This document shows, piece by piece, positions 36,332-47,393 of a stretch of DNA of 64,000 nucleotides. The notes under the pieces were generated by a model that saw only the letters and a program-made list of their open reading frames with translations, was not told where the DNA came from and made no database searches. The first letter of the stretch is position 1; the number at the start of each line of letters is the position of its first letter. The DNA comes from Hippasteria phrygiana (lineage: Eukaryota > Echinodermata > Asteroidea > Valvatida > Goniasteridae). The DNA lies in NCBI GenBank assembly GCA_037893225.1, contig JAZGUH010000544.1, positions 186,001-250,000 of the forward strand. The letters run 5' to 3'. Position numbers and translations under genes: made by a program.

Positions 36332-36846
36332 TAGGGCTGTCCCGAATATAGCGAATATTTGAATAGCTTTTTGCCGGTTCGAATATTTGAAAAAAATATA
36401 TGCACGTACAGATACGACTCTGATGCTATTTTAATAGAAAAGTTACGGCGCTTAAGCAGTGTCAAATGCAGTATTTTTTTGTGGACAGAGGTTTATTGTT
36501 CCCGACCGAAAAACTCTTGACACTTCTAAAATAATTAATGCAAAAACTCAGGCTGGAGCTTGGTTTCTTGTTATCAGAACGTTATTCGTTATTTGAACGT
36601 TATTCGTAATGATCGTTATTCGTAATGATCTTGATACAATGCAAAAATTGTCCATCGGGTGATCTATAATATCAATCGTTGCGTGTAAAACACCGGTGTG
36701 CTTTGCGTGGAACTTTTTACCGGCATGGCATGCAGTTGCAGCAGATGCCTGAAAGACTTGATCGGCGAGTATCGAATATTTGAATATTCGGTCAAGCCCA
36801 GTCTCAAATAATCGAATACTAAATTATTCGAAAATGAACAGCCCTA
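36332..36846 (+). mobile_element. hAT-like MITE with GAATATT subterminal repeats
   Basis: A perfect 8-bp duplication CATTGGTA flanks it (36324-36331 and 36847-36854). The ends are TAGGGCTGTCCCGAATAT and 'tgaacagcccta'. GAATATTTGAATA-type words cluster at both ends. The inner text 'cagttgcagcagatgcctga' and 'gatcggcgagtatcgaatat' recurs reversed at 45019-45479. Confidence 0.9.
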
Positions 36847-36999
36847 CATTGGTATATAGGTTGTTCGAGTCTCAGGGTAGGGGAAGTATGGCGTTCCGTT
36901 TTTTGGGGGGCCACCCTGTGTAAGTGTGAGTCTGTCAAACAGATGTATGACAAGATACAATAAGAAACCGCAAGAATAATTTTGTTATACTTAGAGGAT

Positions 37000-38388
37000 C
37001 TGGTTATCCAGAAGAATCAATATCGGAGAAGAATCGATACCAGGTTTCTTTTTTTATAATTCCATGGATTGAGCAGTAAATAAATAATTTCAGTGCATAT
37101 CTGATGTGTCCATCACAAATGGCTGTTGAAACTGCAGGGGGATTTTACGTTGCACAGCTGACTGTCTCCCCTGTTGAGATGAAAACCCTTGTGGTTTTCC
37201 TGTCCGTTCCTGGCCAACATGGCCTGAACCAAACTGGCCAGCATGTTGGTAACAAGATAATTTGTGTCGCACGCTGCTCATTAATCCCCAGCAATTTTCC
37301 ACTCCTGTTTCCAGTGTGAAATTAATTGCAGTTCGCACGCGGGTCAAGGCTGTTCAAAGTGGGTTGCTTTTCCATTTTATCACTTTTGAATCCAGGTGCG
37401 ATACATGTATCTGGGATCCATAAAGGTTTAGATGCATTTGGGAATTAAAACAAATTATTAAAAAAAAAAAATTTAAATAAAATAATAAATCTATAATTGG
37501 GAAGAATTTCATTGTTTCTCATTTCCATTTTTGAAGAAAAGCAGGTCCTTGTACATTGGTTACCTTCTGAAAAATGACTTTAGCCTGTGAGCGTATCTAT
37601 ACACAAGCAATTTTTGTTCAACTATTTTCAGCTATTTTCAATGCTCACAACAGAAAAGATTGTCTTTTTAACAAATATTTATCATTTGTAAGTAAGCAAG
37701 ATTTTGCTAGCCTTTGTGGAAGTTGTTGCCATAGGAGATTTTTCACTATGCTCTTGTATGTATACATGTATTTGGATTTTTAAGTTTTGAAATGAATTGA
37801 ATTATGCGGCATGCCTGCTATTAAACTAGGCATGAATGGTTATTCACACTCATTTCAGTTTTGAAATTCCTTCTCCAAACATTTTTGGTTGGTGTGAGTT
37901 TGGTCTCAGGAATGCTTCACCAGATAAAAGACTTGCGCAGTCTGCTGAGATGAAACATCTGCACTGAAATAGCATCAGTATCTGGAGAAGTCCGTTAGGC
38001 TGAGTGTGTGAATATATACAGACTGGATTAGAACCAACTGGACAGGGAAGAGTGATTGGAATCCCTAGAGTTGAATCAGTCCTTCTGGCGATGTTACTCT
38101 CACCCAGGCCCTGCAAGGGGAAAAAGAACACTATTCCCCCAGTAAGACGCAGAGAGAAAAATGTAAGCTAGAACTCTGTGAGTTCCTATGTACCTATTTG
38201 TGATGTGGCACCACGAAATGACGGAAAAGTCACTCTGTGACATTCTAAGTCAAACAAACAACTTTTGTTTGCACTAGGAAGTCAATTTTGGGGATTATAC
38301 AAATAGAATGTCCAAGGTTTAAAAACTGAATTTATCCCCAAATATCATTTTTTTAAACTCAGATAATAGTAAGTATTTTTAAATAACT
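37000..38388. other. Intron stretch without a recognised gene
   Basis: No exon, RNA gene or defined repeat end was seen. Confidence 0.5.
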
Positions 38389-38392
38389 TTAA

Positions 38393-39235
38393 AGGTAGTA
38401 TACATCATTTGCTTTTGCTGTAATTTTCAGAAATAAATGGATTTGGGGGTTAGTATTTTGTAGTGAGCTAGCAAATACTAACCCTGACCTGTTTAAAGTT
38501 TTGTGTGCATAGATGCTGGGAAAACAGAGAAAAAAAATGTTCTAGTAGTCTGGTTCCCTGACCAGACTTTAGACAAAAGGGAGCAATTTATTGAGTCAGG
38601 GAATTATGAGGTCGGGGCACTAGACTATTTCCACCGATTGTCGGCCGACAATAGTTGGGAAAACGATATAAACTTCCAATTTTCTTGAAAACGACAGCAC
38701 ACCAGGTGCCATGATTTCACAGGATGCTTGAGACTGCTATTTATTTACAGTCTACATGGATCGAAATATCCACTGGACTGCTGGACCGAGTCCAGTGATT
38801 TGAGCGTTGGTCTAGTGAACTCTTGACCGAACTAGTCCGGTAGTCTAGTGATTTTTTTAATAAAGTGTGTTAAATGCTATCACTAAAGTCAATTTTTTTC
38901 CTAAATCTGGTGAACTGAAAAAGCCTCATAATTTCTGGAATGGCAATTTTTTGTTTTGAGGCAGAGAGTTTCAATCAAAAGAGCATTTCTAACCCCTCCC
39001 CCAACAAGGTCGGCAAAGGGGGGAAAAATCGAAACAGCACACTCATTCAAAACACTGTGTGTTCTTATTTTTACCATTGGTCTTGTGAAATACCTTCCAG
39101 TCTAGTAAAATTGTTGTGCTACTAGCCCAGCTGTCTAGTAGATTTTTACCTGAAATTCGACCCCTGGTCTAGTACAGTACATGTATTTTGTAATAATTCA
39201 GTAGTTTTGTTTTTTGATGTTTGCAATTTTCTCAA
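38393..39235 (+). mobile_element. piggyBac-like MITE family, copy 5, interrupted
   Basis: It begins after TTAA with AGGTAGTATACATC and keeps the central palindrome TGTCGGCCGACA. The family text breaks at about 38754 ('tttacagtcta') and resumes at about 39170 ('gtctagtacagtacatgtattttgtaataattcag'). The terminal TTAA on the right is not visible. Confidence 0.8.
38755..39170. mobile_element. Nested insertion with GTCTAGTG-type subterminal motifs
   Basis: It is inserted in copy 5 of the MITE. The ends 'tggatcgaaatatcc' and 'gaaattcgacccctg' are imperfectly inverted. GTC(T/C)AGTG or CAGTCTAGTA words cluster at both ends. Flanking 'agtcta' and 'gtctag' suggest a target duplication, but the exact eight bases are unclear. 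Confidence 0.6.
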
Positions 39236-39383
39236 AACAAGGGGTCAAGACTAACAACTTCAAATGGTTATAGTGAGGCCAAGGAATAACCTACATACAG
39301 CAACACACAATGCATCAAATTAAAGCTTAAAGTATCTGTATTTGCAGGAAATTCCATAATTGCAATTTTCAACTTTTGTTACT

Positions 39384-39409
39384 CCCCCCCCCCCCCCCCC
39401 CCCCCCCCC
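39384..39409 (+). repeat. Poly(C) run of 26
   Basis: The longest homopolymer in the window. It follows a repeat (39230-39380) also present at 60840-61010. Confidence 0.95.
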
Positions 39410-40039
39410 TTACTAGGGCCAAGTTAAATCTCATACCCACATTGGCCTCCGAATTCCACTTTGCCAAAACACAGCCAAGTGTTTCCAAAATCCAACACAC
39501 CACATCCAGGAAGTCTTTAGAAAAAAAACCAAAAAAATAGTTCCGGGAACTGATGGCATCATTGTTTGCAGCATTAACAAAAATTCAATTTGTGGAGATT
39601 TTGCAGGAGGGGACACAGTCTTGGAAATATTCCAGAATCCAAATCTGTGGCAAACACTTCTTGGAAAATCCTCTACTATTGTGGGTCAGATTGCAGGAAC
39701 TAGAGTTCCCTGGTACTGTTATTCCTTAAAAGCTTTATGGGCCAACCTTGTCCCCGAGGTCTACTTTTTTATCCTCATTTTCATTAGCAGACCCCGGAAG
39801 GAACTTAATCTTGCCTCAGCCTGAAAAGTTACTGCAATAATGATCTGATTCATTGTAATAATGCTCGTTTTGGTTCAGTGAATGAAATTTGCCAAAAGCC
39901 ACACTTGAAGAAAAGCGAAACAAATCAAAAATCCTGAAAAATGTCAAAACTAATTCTAAGTAAGATGTGAGGCTTTGCTTGGCGGAGATCCCAATAAATG
40001 ATAGGTTTGCGGAAACGCCATCTGGAAATATTTCTCAAA

Positions 40040-40274
40040 TTAAGAGAATGGTTCTGAAAAGAACCAGATGTATAAAACTTGACGTTCCGGTCAGTATGCT
40101 CTGACCGTCTTCAGGAGAATGCCTAAACTCTAAGAAAGTGAACCTTATTAAGTAGCCTAATGAGTGGGCGATGGCGTGTGAAGGCGGGGAAGTTGCATCC
40201 TTTGAGGATGTCAAATCACTAGAATCCGAAAGCAAGATAGGTATGTGGTGTGCCCACTGGCGTGGAACAGTAGG
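40040..40274 (-). mobile_element. Penelope-like element 3' tail with hammerhead-like motif
   Basis: Downstream of the minus-strand stop codon, the tail carries CTGAAGA, a 6-bp stem GGTCAG/CTGACC with a 6-base loop, then GGAACGT, and finally GGTTCTTTTCAGAACC. The CTGANGA-stem-GAA order is reminiscent of the hammerhead ribozymes known in Penelope-like elements. The last core bases differ from the textbook GAAA, so activity is doubtful. Confidence 0.6.
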
Positions 40275-40493
40275 TCAACAGTCTAGGTAGAGAGAGGACC
40301 AAGGACCATCAGTCTGATGTGTGTGGTCCTCGAGGAGTGGAAGCCAGATATCATTGAGGTGAACGTTGATATCTTGTGGGACTGTGTTGTGCTTCCGGAT
40401 CTCGATGGCTTCCCGGATGCGTCTTGGATGCCAGGACTGTATCAGGGCGATGAGTTCAGCCGCATCCCAATCAACTAATTCTGTCGTCGAAAC
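40275..40493 (-). pseudogene. Penelope-like retroelement, C-terminal (GIY-YIG endonuclease) remnant
   Basis: The minus strand reads 72 residues to a TGA stop. They include TTELVDWDAAELIALIQSW, then HPRRIREAIEIRKHNTVPQD and INVHLNDIWLPLLEDH. The R-REA-EIRKH arrangement followed by a 'G/N...L..IW.PLL' tail resembles the end of the GIY-YIG endonuclease of Penelope-like elements, where the glutamate of REA/EAI is part of the active site. An in-frame TAG and loss of homology upstream mark the 5' truncation. No reverse transcriptase part was found upstream. The family call is by recognition, not by search. Confidence 0.65.
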
Positions 40494-40499
40494 CTAATT

Positions 40500-41950
40500 C
40501 ATAAAAATTTGCTATTTTCCTAATTTAAAAAAGAAAATTTTCATTGGAATGGAATTCCACTGGAAGTATCGTGCGGGGAACCTGTCTGCTAAATCTGGAA
40601 AATCACGGCAATTTTACCTTCAGAGCAGGAATAAATGTGACCCAACCCAACAAAATAAGTCACAAGTCGCCAGAGTTACTTTTGAGTTACAGGCCCTTAA
40701 ACATGACTTATACTGTGGAAATCAATAGGAATTGTCAAGGTTTTTCCCCCATAATGTCCATATTCATCAGGATGTCAAACTGAGTGATATATCAGAAGGA
40801 AGAGCTAAGTACACTATCCAATGCAAGTACAAAACTAACAATTAGAAAAATAACCTGAAGACTCATTTTGTAGGATCCAGTCACAAATGTTCTCTGGGAT
40901 TTTCCTTCTACTAAAACTGCAATTTCCTTTGTCATTTTTTTTTCTCAACTTAAATAATCTCTGACCGTAGGGAGAGGAGTGCTGATACTGATCAGACAAC
41001 CTAGGATAAACAAGAAATGAATAATTACTTGCAATGCACCCAATTATAATATCCAGTATTTCTGTTTGTGCAAATGATCTAGTATTGGGCCAGAGAGCAG
41101 CTAGTTGGAAGCATACTGCATGAACACCATGGGGGACAAGGTTGCGCAGGAGCATATCTTTGTCTACCTGTCTGCCACTAGCCCTGAATACCCTGTAACC
41201 TGGCTGCCTCAGCTGTTGTGCATTGTTGGAGTGTTTGTTTACAGAGTGTAGTGACCTTATCCTCTACGCCAATAGTATGTGACATGTTTTTTTATACAGA
41301 GTGCCCCAGCTTGTATGATTAGTGCCCCAGCTTGTATGGTTGGTGACACAGATTCTTGCCGGCTCCAGAATACGTGACCTACTTCTCTCATTACTAATTC
41401 TGAACTGTTGACACTGACTCTAATTCCATCTTGGCAAAATGAATTTGCTTTGATAATCATCCCGGCCGCTGCATTCCTCTTAAAGTTTCTACTGGAGATA
41501 GGAATCATGAGCATGTATGCGAGGCGCTCCCGAGTGGATGAGTGCTCTTTCCATCCGAGTGGATATTCACAGATTTATTTTTACAGATTAAGCGCATTGA
41601 GTGTTCAGACAACCTGAAGTGCACTCCCCAATCGGCCACCCTCTTCTGCCCACAGATACCAAACAAGGCTCGAGAGGAAAATGTCACTGCTCAGACTTGC
41701 TGTGGTCGCAACATTGTTGATAGTCGGATCACTTGAATGATTTTTTTTTTTTTTTTTCATGAAGTTTGGTGCCCGAGAAGGATTTTTTTCATTTCTTGTG
41801 TAAAATGTGTATGTTTCAGTGTGGGGTCTGTGTTTTGCTATGGGTGTGGTTTTTTAGACTGAAAATTTGAGGACAGCTTAATTTTCATTTATGGATGCTC
41901 ATTTTTAGAACCTGATTTTTTTTTTTTACAATTTGGACAAGTTTTATTTA
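40500..41950. other. Intron stretch without a recognised gene
   Basis: Short open frames occur on both strands with no recognisable domain and no repeat with defined ends. Confidence 0.5.
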
Positions 41951-41959
41951 CATGCTCAA

Positions 41960-42200
41960 CAGGGGTCAGATTTGTCGGGATTTTTCCTGATTTCAGGATT
42001 TTTTTGCCGGGATTTCATAATTTTTTAAGAATCTCTTTTGCAATCTGGAATTTCTGAGGTGTTGTCCTAAAGGCATTTTTAAAGGATATTTTAAGGGGGT
42101 CACTTCAGGCAAATACAATCTATATGTTGATATGGGGTCCTTGTGGATTTTTCATGGATTTCGTAGAATTTTCATTTTTGGCCAATCTCACCCCCGAGTC
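41960..42200. repeat. Interspersed repeat shared with 21.4 kb
   Basis: 'ggatattttaagggggtc', 'aggcaaatacaatctatatg' and 'attttcatttttggcc' are shared with 21430-21560 in the same orientation. Confidence 0.65.
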
Positions 42201-42972
42201 AAACGTGTGGGGCCCACCCCCACCCTCCCATAGAACCTACAGTGTGATTTTGTTTCTAATAATTCATTTCCAAATAGATGTGCGTGTAGTAATAGTTTGC
42301 TTTCAGGAAAAAATTGTTGGCATAAACTTTCAAGGTTTAAGTGCAGTTTTCTGCAGAAAGATATACATATACATGCCCAAAATTATTCATATCCTATGAA
42401 AAATCTGGTAGTTGGCTTTTCTCTCGTACATAAAAGCTGGATTTCACATCATTAGCATAAAAGTAGAAATAATAAATAAAATGATTCATAATACCCCAAA
42501 TTTGGCATGGGTATGAAGAATTTGGGGCAGAACTGTAGTTCCTGAGTCTAATAGTAACACCAGTCGGGTAACAGTGATCATCAAGTTCTTGTAAAAAAAA
42601 ATTTTAAAACACTTTCCAATTTTTTTCCTGTATTATCAATTTAGTTTCTCAACTCATTTAAAGAGTTTTAGACTGGTGCTGTTCTAAATTCCAAATTTTA
42701 GGTTACAAGAATTACTTTCCCTTTGTTTTTTGATAAAGAATGGGGTAAACATACTTGCTTAGACTTCGGTATTTAGGGGCTGAAGTCCTGAGTTATGACT
42801 TGGAAGGAAGGGAAAACAGCAGAATTTTTAGAGATGGATAAACGTTATTTTGTGGGAGAGAATCAACATCCCTGCCGCCCCTCCTCTGGGTAAAAAATCT
42901 CCAAATGTTTAATTTTGTTTTCGGTTGGATACCCAAAGGGAGGTTTAGATGCTTTGTTTAGTTATGTGTTAA

Positions 42973-43859
42973 AGGTAGTGTACACGATTGGTAATCCTCC
43001 AAATTGTTTTTTACTGAATTATTACGAAATACCTTACAAGACTGTAAGTAAATAGCAGTCTCAAGCATCCTGTGAAATCATGGCACCCGGTGTGCTGTCG
43101 TTTTCAAGAAAAGTGGACATTTATATCATTTTTCCAACGACTGTCGGCCGACAATCGTTAGAAATAGTCTAGTTCCCTGACCTGATAATTTCCTGACGTT
43201 TATAAGTTGCTCCGTTTTGTCTAAAGTATGATCAGGGAAGCAGACTACTAGAACGTAATGTTTTCTCTCTACGCAGACTACGGTTTTCCTAGCATATATC
43301 AGGCATGCAACTTATCCGCGGATTTCCACGTTTTTTAAAAATCCGACCGTGAAAAACATCCGCGCTTCAGCTCGTTTCCCACCGTGCCGACCGCGGAATT
43401 GTCCACCAACATGACCAATATTGCTAGCGCACATCGTCTGGCTCCGTATTTTGTATACATACATTACATAGAAAGGTACTCCGTACACATTCTGTCGCGT
43501 ACATGTATAGTCTTGCCGTTATGAACTAGTCGCTATAGCGCCCTCAATCGACTATAGAGTGATAGTCTGGTTCCGCATTTATTTTCTCGCGTCAATGAAT
43601 ACAATACAATACATCGGGATACGGACACTATACCTACATGTACATGTTTGCACGACGTCGTAAGAGCTTCACGCTAGCGCTACGCGCTCGCAGTTTATTT
43701 TCCGCGTTTTTGGAAATTGAAGAGTTGCATGCCTGATATAAGCACACACAACTTTAAACTGGTCAGTGTTACAGTATTTGCTAGCACCTCATAAAGTACT
43801 AACCCCCAAATCCATTTATTTCTGGAAATTACAGCAAAAGCAAATGGTGTACACTACAT
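42973..43859 (-). mobile_element. piggyBac-like MITE family, copy 6, with nested insertion
   Basis: TTAA lies at 42969-42972 and 43860-43863. The ends AGGTAGTGTACAC and GTGTACACTACAT are inverted over 13 bp with one difference at the second position. The central palindrome is TGTCGGCCGACA. The family text is broken at 43298/43737 by another element. Removing that insert leaves about 450 bp, like the copy at 63095-63500. Confidence 0.9.
43299..43736. mobile_element. Nested element (TCAGGCATGCAACT ends)
   Basis: The ends TCAGGCATGCAACT and AGTTGCATGCCTGA are perfectly inverted. TATA flanks both sides. The interior has more GC- and CG-rich text ('gcttcagctcg', 'tcacgctagcgctacgcgct'). The superfamily is uncertain, and a TA or TATA target would be consistent with several. 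Confidence 0.85.
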
Positions 43860-43864
43860 TTAAT

Positions 43865-45010
43865 GCAGAGGTTTTATTTAATTACAAAAAAATGGCATTG
43901 CATTGCATCTGCATAACATCTGGCCGACGTGTGATGTTTTGAAATGCAGGGATTTTTGTGTGCGTTGTTTGTCTTGCCTTTTGTGTTCCACAAATTGCCT
44001 AATTTGGTCAGAAAAACGAAGGACCTCCTTGCCGAGAATGGGCCCAGCAGTCTGGGATTCTGACAACGCATTGTGACATCCGTTATAAATGGGCCTGGAT
44101 ATAAACACTGTCCTCTTTGTACACTCCCAGCTGTTAAAACTCCCCCCCCCCCCCCTAAATGCGCAAATATTAGTAATTTGTGCTCTTTTCACACACAAGA
44201 GAAGAGGCGGTGTAGGCGTCTGCGTTGTTTGTATGACAGACGTTTATTGATGCTTTGGGTCCAGACGAAAACACTGCGGACTCACTGTTGCTTCAATATT
44301 GTCATAATATGCTGCTTAGAGGTCCAATACTAGAAGTTGGGTGTGTTTTTTTTTATTAATTTGTTTTTAATAATGATTTATGTTCTTGATGATGTGTTGC
44401 TTGTGAGTTTAAAAATTCTGTCTAGGAGACCGGGGCGTGTTGGTAGCAGCTGTTCTGGATTCAGACAAGAATATTATTGGGAAATATCTATTTATATATA
44501 CTTGTTGATTTACGGCTTTCACTAAATAGAAGTCTGTGTTTGCATTCAAGTTGTACTTGTGTTTATTGTCGTACTTGTGTTTATTCTGAAAGGGACACAA
44601 TTGCCACGGAGGTGCCCAATATGGCCACAAAGGGAATACATCATCAAATTTAAAAAGTAGAACATGATTATGTACACGGCCACCCCTTGGAAATGTGCCA
44701 TTTGAAAATCACAGACGAAAAATGAAAGTTTGGTTCGGAAAAGACGGACCGTTGGAAACGGGATAGTACACAGAGTTTTTGTGAATGATTTCAGACAGAC
44801 GGTTTCAAGAGATTGTCGTGTACATTATCATACATTGTATTCTACTTTTATTGATCTTTCCAACCGTAGCAATTTTAGGCCAAATGCCTTTTCCGCCTCC
44901 AATGTAGTGCGTTTGGTTTACTGGCAGATCCGTTTCCCAGTATCCATTCATTCCAAAATGTGATATATTTTGATTAAAATGTTATTAAATAAAAACATGT
45001 TCTTGTATCA
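43865..45010. other. Intron stretch without a recognised gene
   Basis: It contains a poly(C) run of 14 at 44142-44155 and a doubled 'gtacttgtgtttatt' at 44554-44584. No exon was seen. Confidence 0.5.
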
Positions 45011-45018
45011 GAAATATG

Positions 45019-45479
45019 TAAGGCTGTTCAGTTTTGAATGATTACGGTATTTGATTATTCGAAACTGGGTTTGACCCAATATTTGAATATTTGATACTCG
45101 CCGATCAAGTTTTTCACGCATCAGCTGCAACTGCATGCCGCACCGGGCGATATTATGGACTGCCCGATCGACACTTTTTGGCATGCACCTATTGTATCAA
45201 GATCATTTACTTGATGATAAGAAACCAAACTCCAGCCTATGTTTTTGCAGTAATTGTTCGTTCACAAAAGGTTACTGGCAACAAAAATGTGGCATTTGAT
45301 GCTGCTACATGTGTTAAGCACCCTAACTTTTCTATTAAAATAACATACATGTAGTCGGAGCGTATCTTTATGTGCATAATACATTGTATTTTTCTAATCT
45401 TCGAACCGGCAAAAAAGGTATTTGAATATTTGGTTGACGATCAAATATTTGAATATTCGGTATATTCGTGATAGCCCGA
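45019..45479 (-). mobile_element. hAT-like MITE with GAATATT repeats, inverted copy
   Basis: Flanking octamers GAAATATG and GAAAGATG agree at seven of eight positions. It starts TAAGGCTGTTCAG and ends 'gtgatagcccga'. Its interior ('gatactcgccgatcaag', 'catcagctgcaactgcatg') is the reverse complement of 36332-36846. Confidence 0.88.
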
Positions 45480-45489
45480 GAAAGATGCG

Positions 45490-46230
45490 ATTTGATGAGT
45501 TTCAAAAACTTGACATCAGTGATCATGACATTTTTGAGAGGTCTCATACATGTACAAAAACAAACATAAAGAAGATCCACATAAAGAGTACAATGCATGT
45601 ATATGAAACCCTCGGATAAATCCACGATACATTTCGCAAAGCTCAATACAAATGATTACTCCGAGAATCTGAATTCCCCAGTCGAGTGAAATGGTTTGAA
45701 GAGAGCCTGCCTACTCACTGTACATGCAATCAGAACACTCTTGACCTTTCCGGTACATTCATTCCTGCCCCTAATTTTGAGAATATCTAATAATAATGCT
45801 AATCTGGACAGGAGATGTATCCAACATCTCCCCTGTCTGCTGAAATTGCTGTTCGTTAAATCTCACTGCCTCTGTACTACATGTAGTTCCTCTTGAAGTG
45901 TTTATTTTCTGAACCTTGGGACGTATTTCAGACGGTTGCTTAACAGTTACCAGCAGTAAAAGTTAGCAGCAGAATTATTTTTTTTTTTTTTTTTTTTAAG
46001 TTTCTGTTGTTGTATTACTACTTTTAGCAAATTATGCTGCCAAAGTTAAAACTGAACATCTCTTCGTCATCTAACAGATTTCTTCAGGCTTTCGAGCTTT
46101 AATACAGTGTCACATGCACTTTTGAGGAATCCTTGATTTCATTACGAGAAAGAATAAAAAAAATTAAAAAAATGAATAAATAAATAAATAAATAAATATA
46201 TAAAGTTAGCAAGGTCTATTCTGGAGATTA
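45490..46230. other. Intron stretch without a recognised gene
   Basis: A T run at about 45977-45998 and (AAAT)n at 46172-46198 are the only notable features. Confidence 0.5.
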
Positions 46231-46232
46231 TG

Positions 46233-46623
46233 CATTCAAACGTATGAAGCTCAATTCTGGTATACAACCATGCACGTTTCAATGGAGTATCGCTGCACAT
46301 GCGCAATTCTGGTGGTTGCATCTGTATTGCGCATGTGCAGAGTGTGATGTTATAATTAATAGGCCAACTTTGAAAACAAAAATTTGCGATTGTTGTTTTC
46401 AGCTTTAATTACGGGTTTGGCTGGGTTAGGGTTAGGCAGGGTTAGGGCAGTTGACCCATTAAAGTGGTAGAAATGGCACAAAATCTGAAAATTTAGCACC
46501 GCATGACAAATAAAACAAGATTTATATGACGTCGGATTCTGAAGCTCCATTGTGCATGTGCAGCGATACTCCATTGAAACGTGCATGGTTGTATACCAGA
46601 ATTGAGCTTCATACGTCTGAATG
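46233..46623. repeat. Foldback with 75-bp arms
   Basis: Arms 46233-46307 and 46549-46623 are nearly perfect reverse complements ('aagctcaattctggtataca', 'gcacgtttcaatggagtatc'). The loop is about 240 bp and contains a short TTAGGG-like tract at 46427-46447 and a second small 'gcgcatgtgcag' inversion. Confidence 0.9.
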
Positions 46624-46774
46624 GATATATAGCTCCTATTCTGTGCTTGGATCTCTATGATACAGAAAAAGTGTCTTTTCCGCAGAAAGTTGTGTGCCTA
46701 TGTTATCTTTGTTGTTCCTTCCCAGGAGCACAGACCTTGCACATCAATAGTGAGGGGAATTGCGTACAGATGAC

Positions 46775-47393
46775 TAGGGGTGTGCATTTACGGGTAGTAA
46801 AAGAACCGGGTACCCGATTGAAAAAATACACGTACCAGGGTACCCGTTAAAGAAACCCAATCCAAAACTTCCAATCCTGGAAGTTGCAATAATGTCTTTC
46901 TCTGAGATTGAAAAGTCTGATTTCAGACAAAAGTCTGAAAAATATCATGCCTGTCTATATTAAACCTGATCACTACTCCGCCATTACATGTACATGTTCC
47001 GGCACGTGCATGTGCCGGCATATCACAAAAGACAGAAGCTTTATACAGTTGTATTTATAGTGGCATGAGGCATGCTATTACACATCTATGTCTCGTCAAG
47101 GCTCTTTATCCATACCCAGATTACAAAAACCACAACCGGTAAATTCCCCTTATTGTCAATATTCGTGAGCGTCATAAACATGAAATCTGTGCTGGTTTCC
47201 CATGTAGGCCTAGTCGTGTTTTAATTTTGAAAATTCCCGACAAATAACATTCGAAACCTTTTCTTTTTTCATTTTCTGGGAAGTTACTATGCTATAATGT
47301 AAAGTTGTATGGGTACTCGATTCCATTATCTGGAACTGGTTCCTGACATGAACGGTCGGGTACTCGGGTACCCAGTTCTGATGCACACCCCTA
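46775..47393. mobile_element. hAT-like element with GGGTACCCG subterminal repeats
   Basis: The ends are TAGGGGTGTGCATTTACGGG and 'agttctgatgcacacccct' followed by A. Flanking octamers CAGATGAC and CGGATGAC agree at seven of eight positions. GGGTACCCG/GGGTACTCG words cluster inside both ends. The target was a TTAACCCCTTGCGTACGGATGACG-type MITE whose empty form is seen at 60.15 kb. Confidence 0.88.

Larger units (their letters stand above)
35971..36918. mobile_element. Outer inverted-end element (ACAGGGTGG) with nested repeats
   Basis: The left end ACAGGGTGGTAAAAAAAAC continues 'cagaacggcatacttcc'. The right end mirrors it: 'ggaagtatggcgttccg' and CCACCCTGT. The arms are about 65 bp with some differences. 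Inside lie the inverted repeat 36070-36300 and the hAT-like element 36332-36846. Confidence 0.7.

Noticed and set aside
46427..46447. Interstitial telomere repeat
   Set aside because: Only three irregular GGTTAGG-type words; too short to call a telomeric tract.
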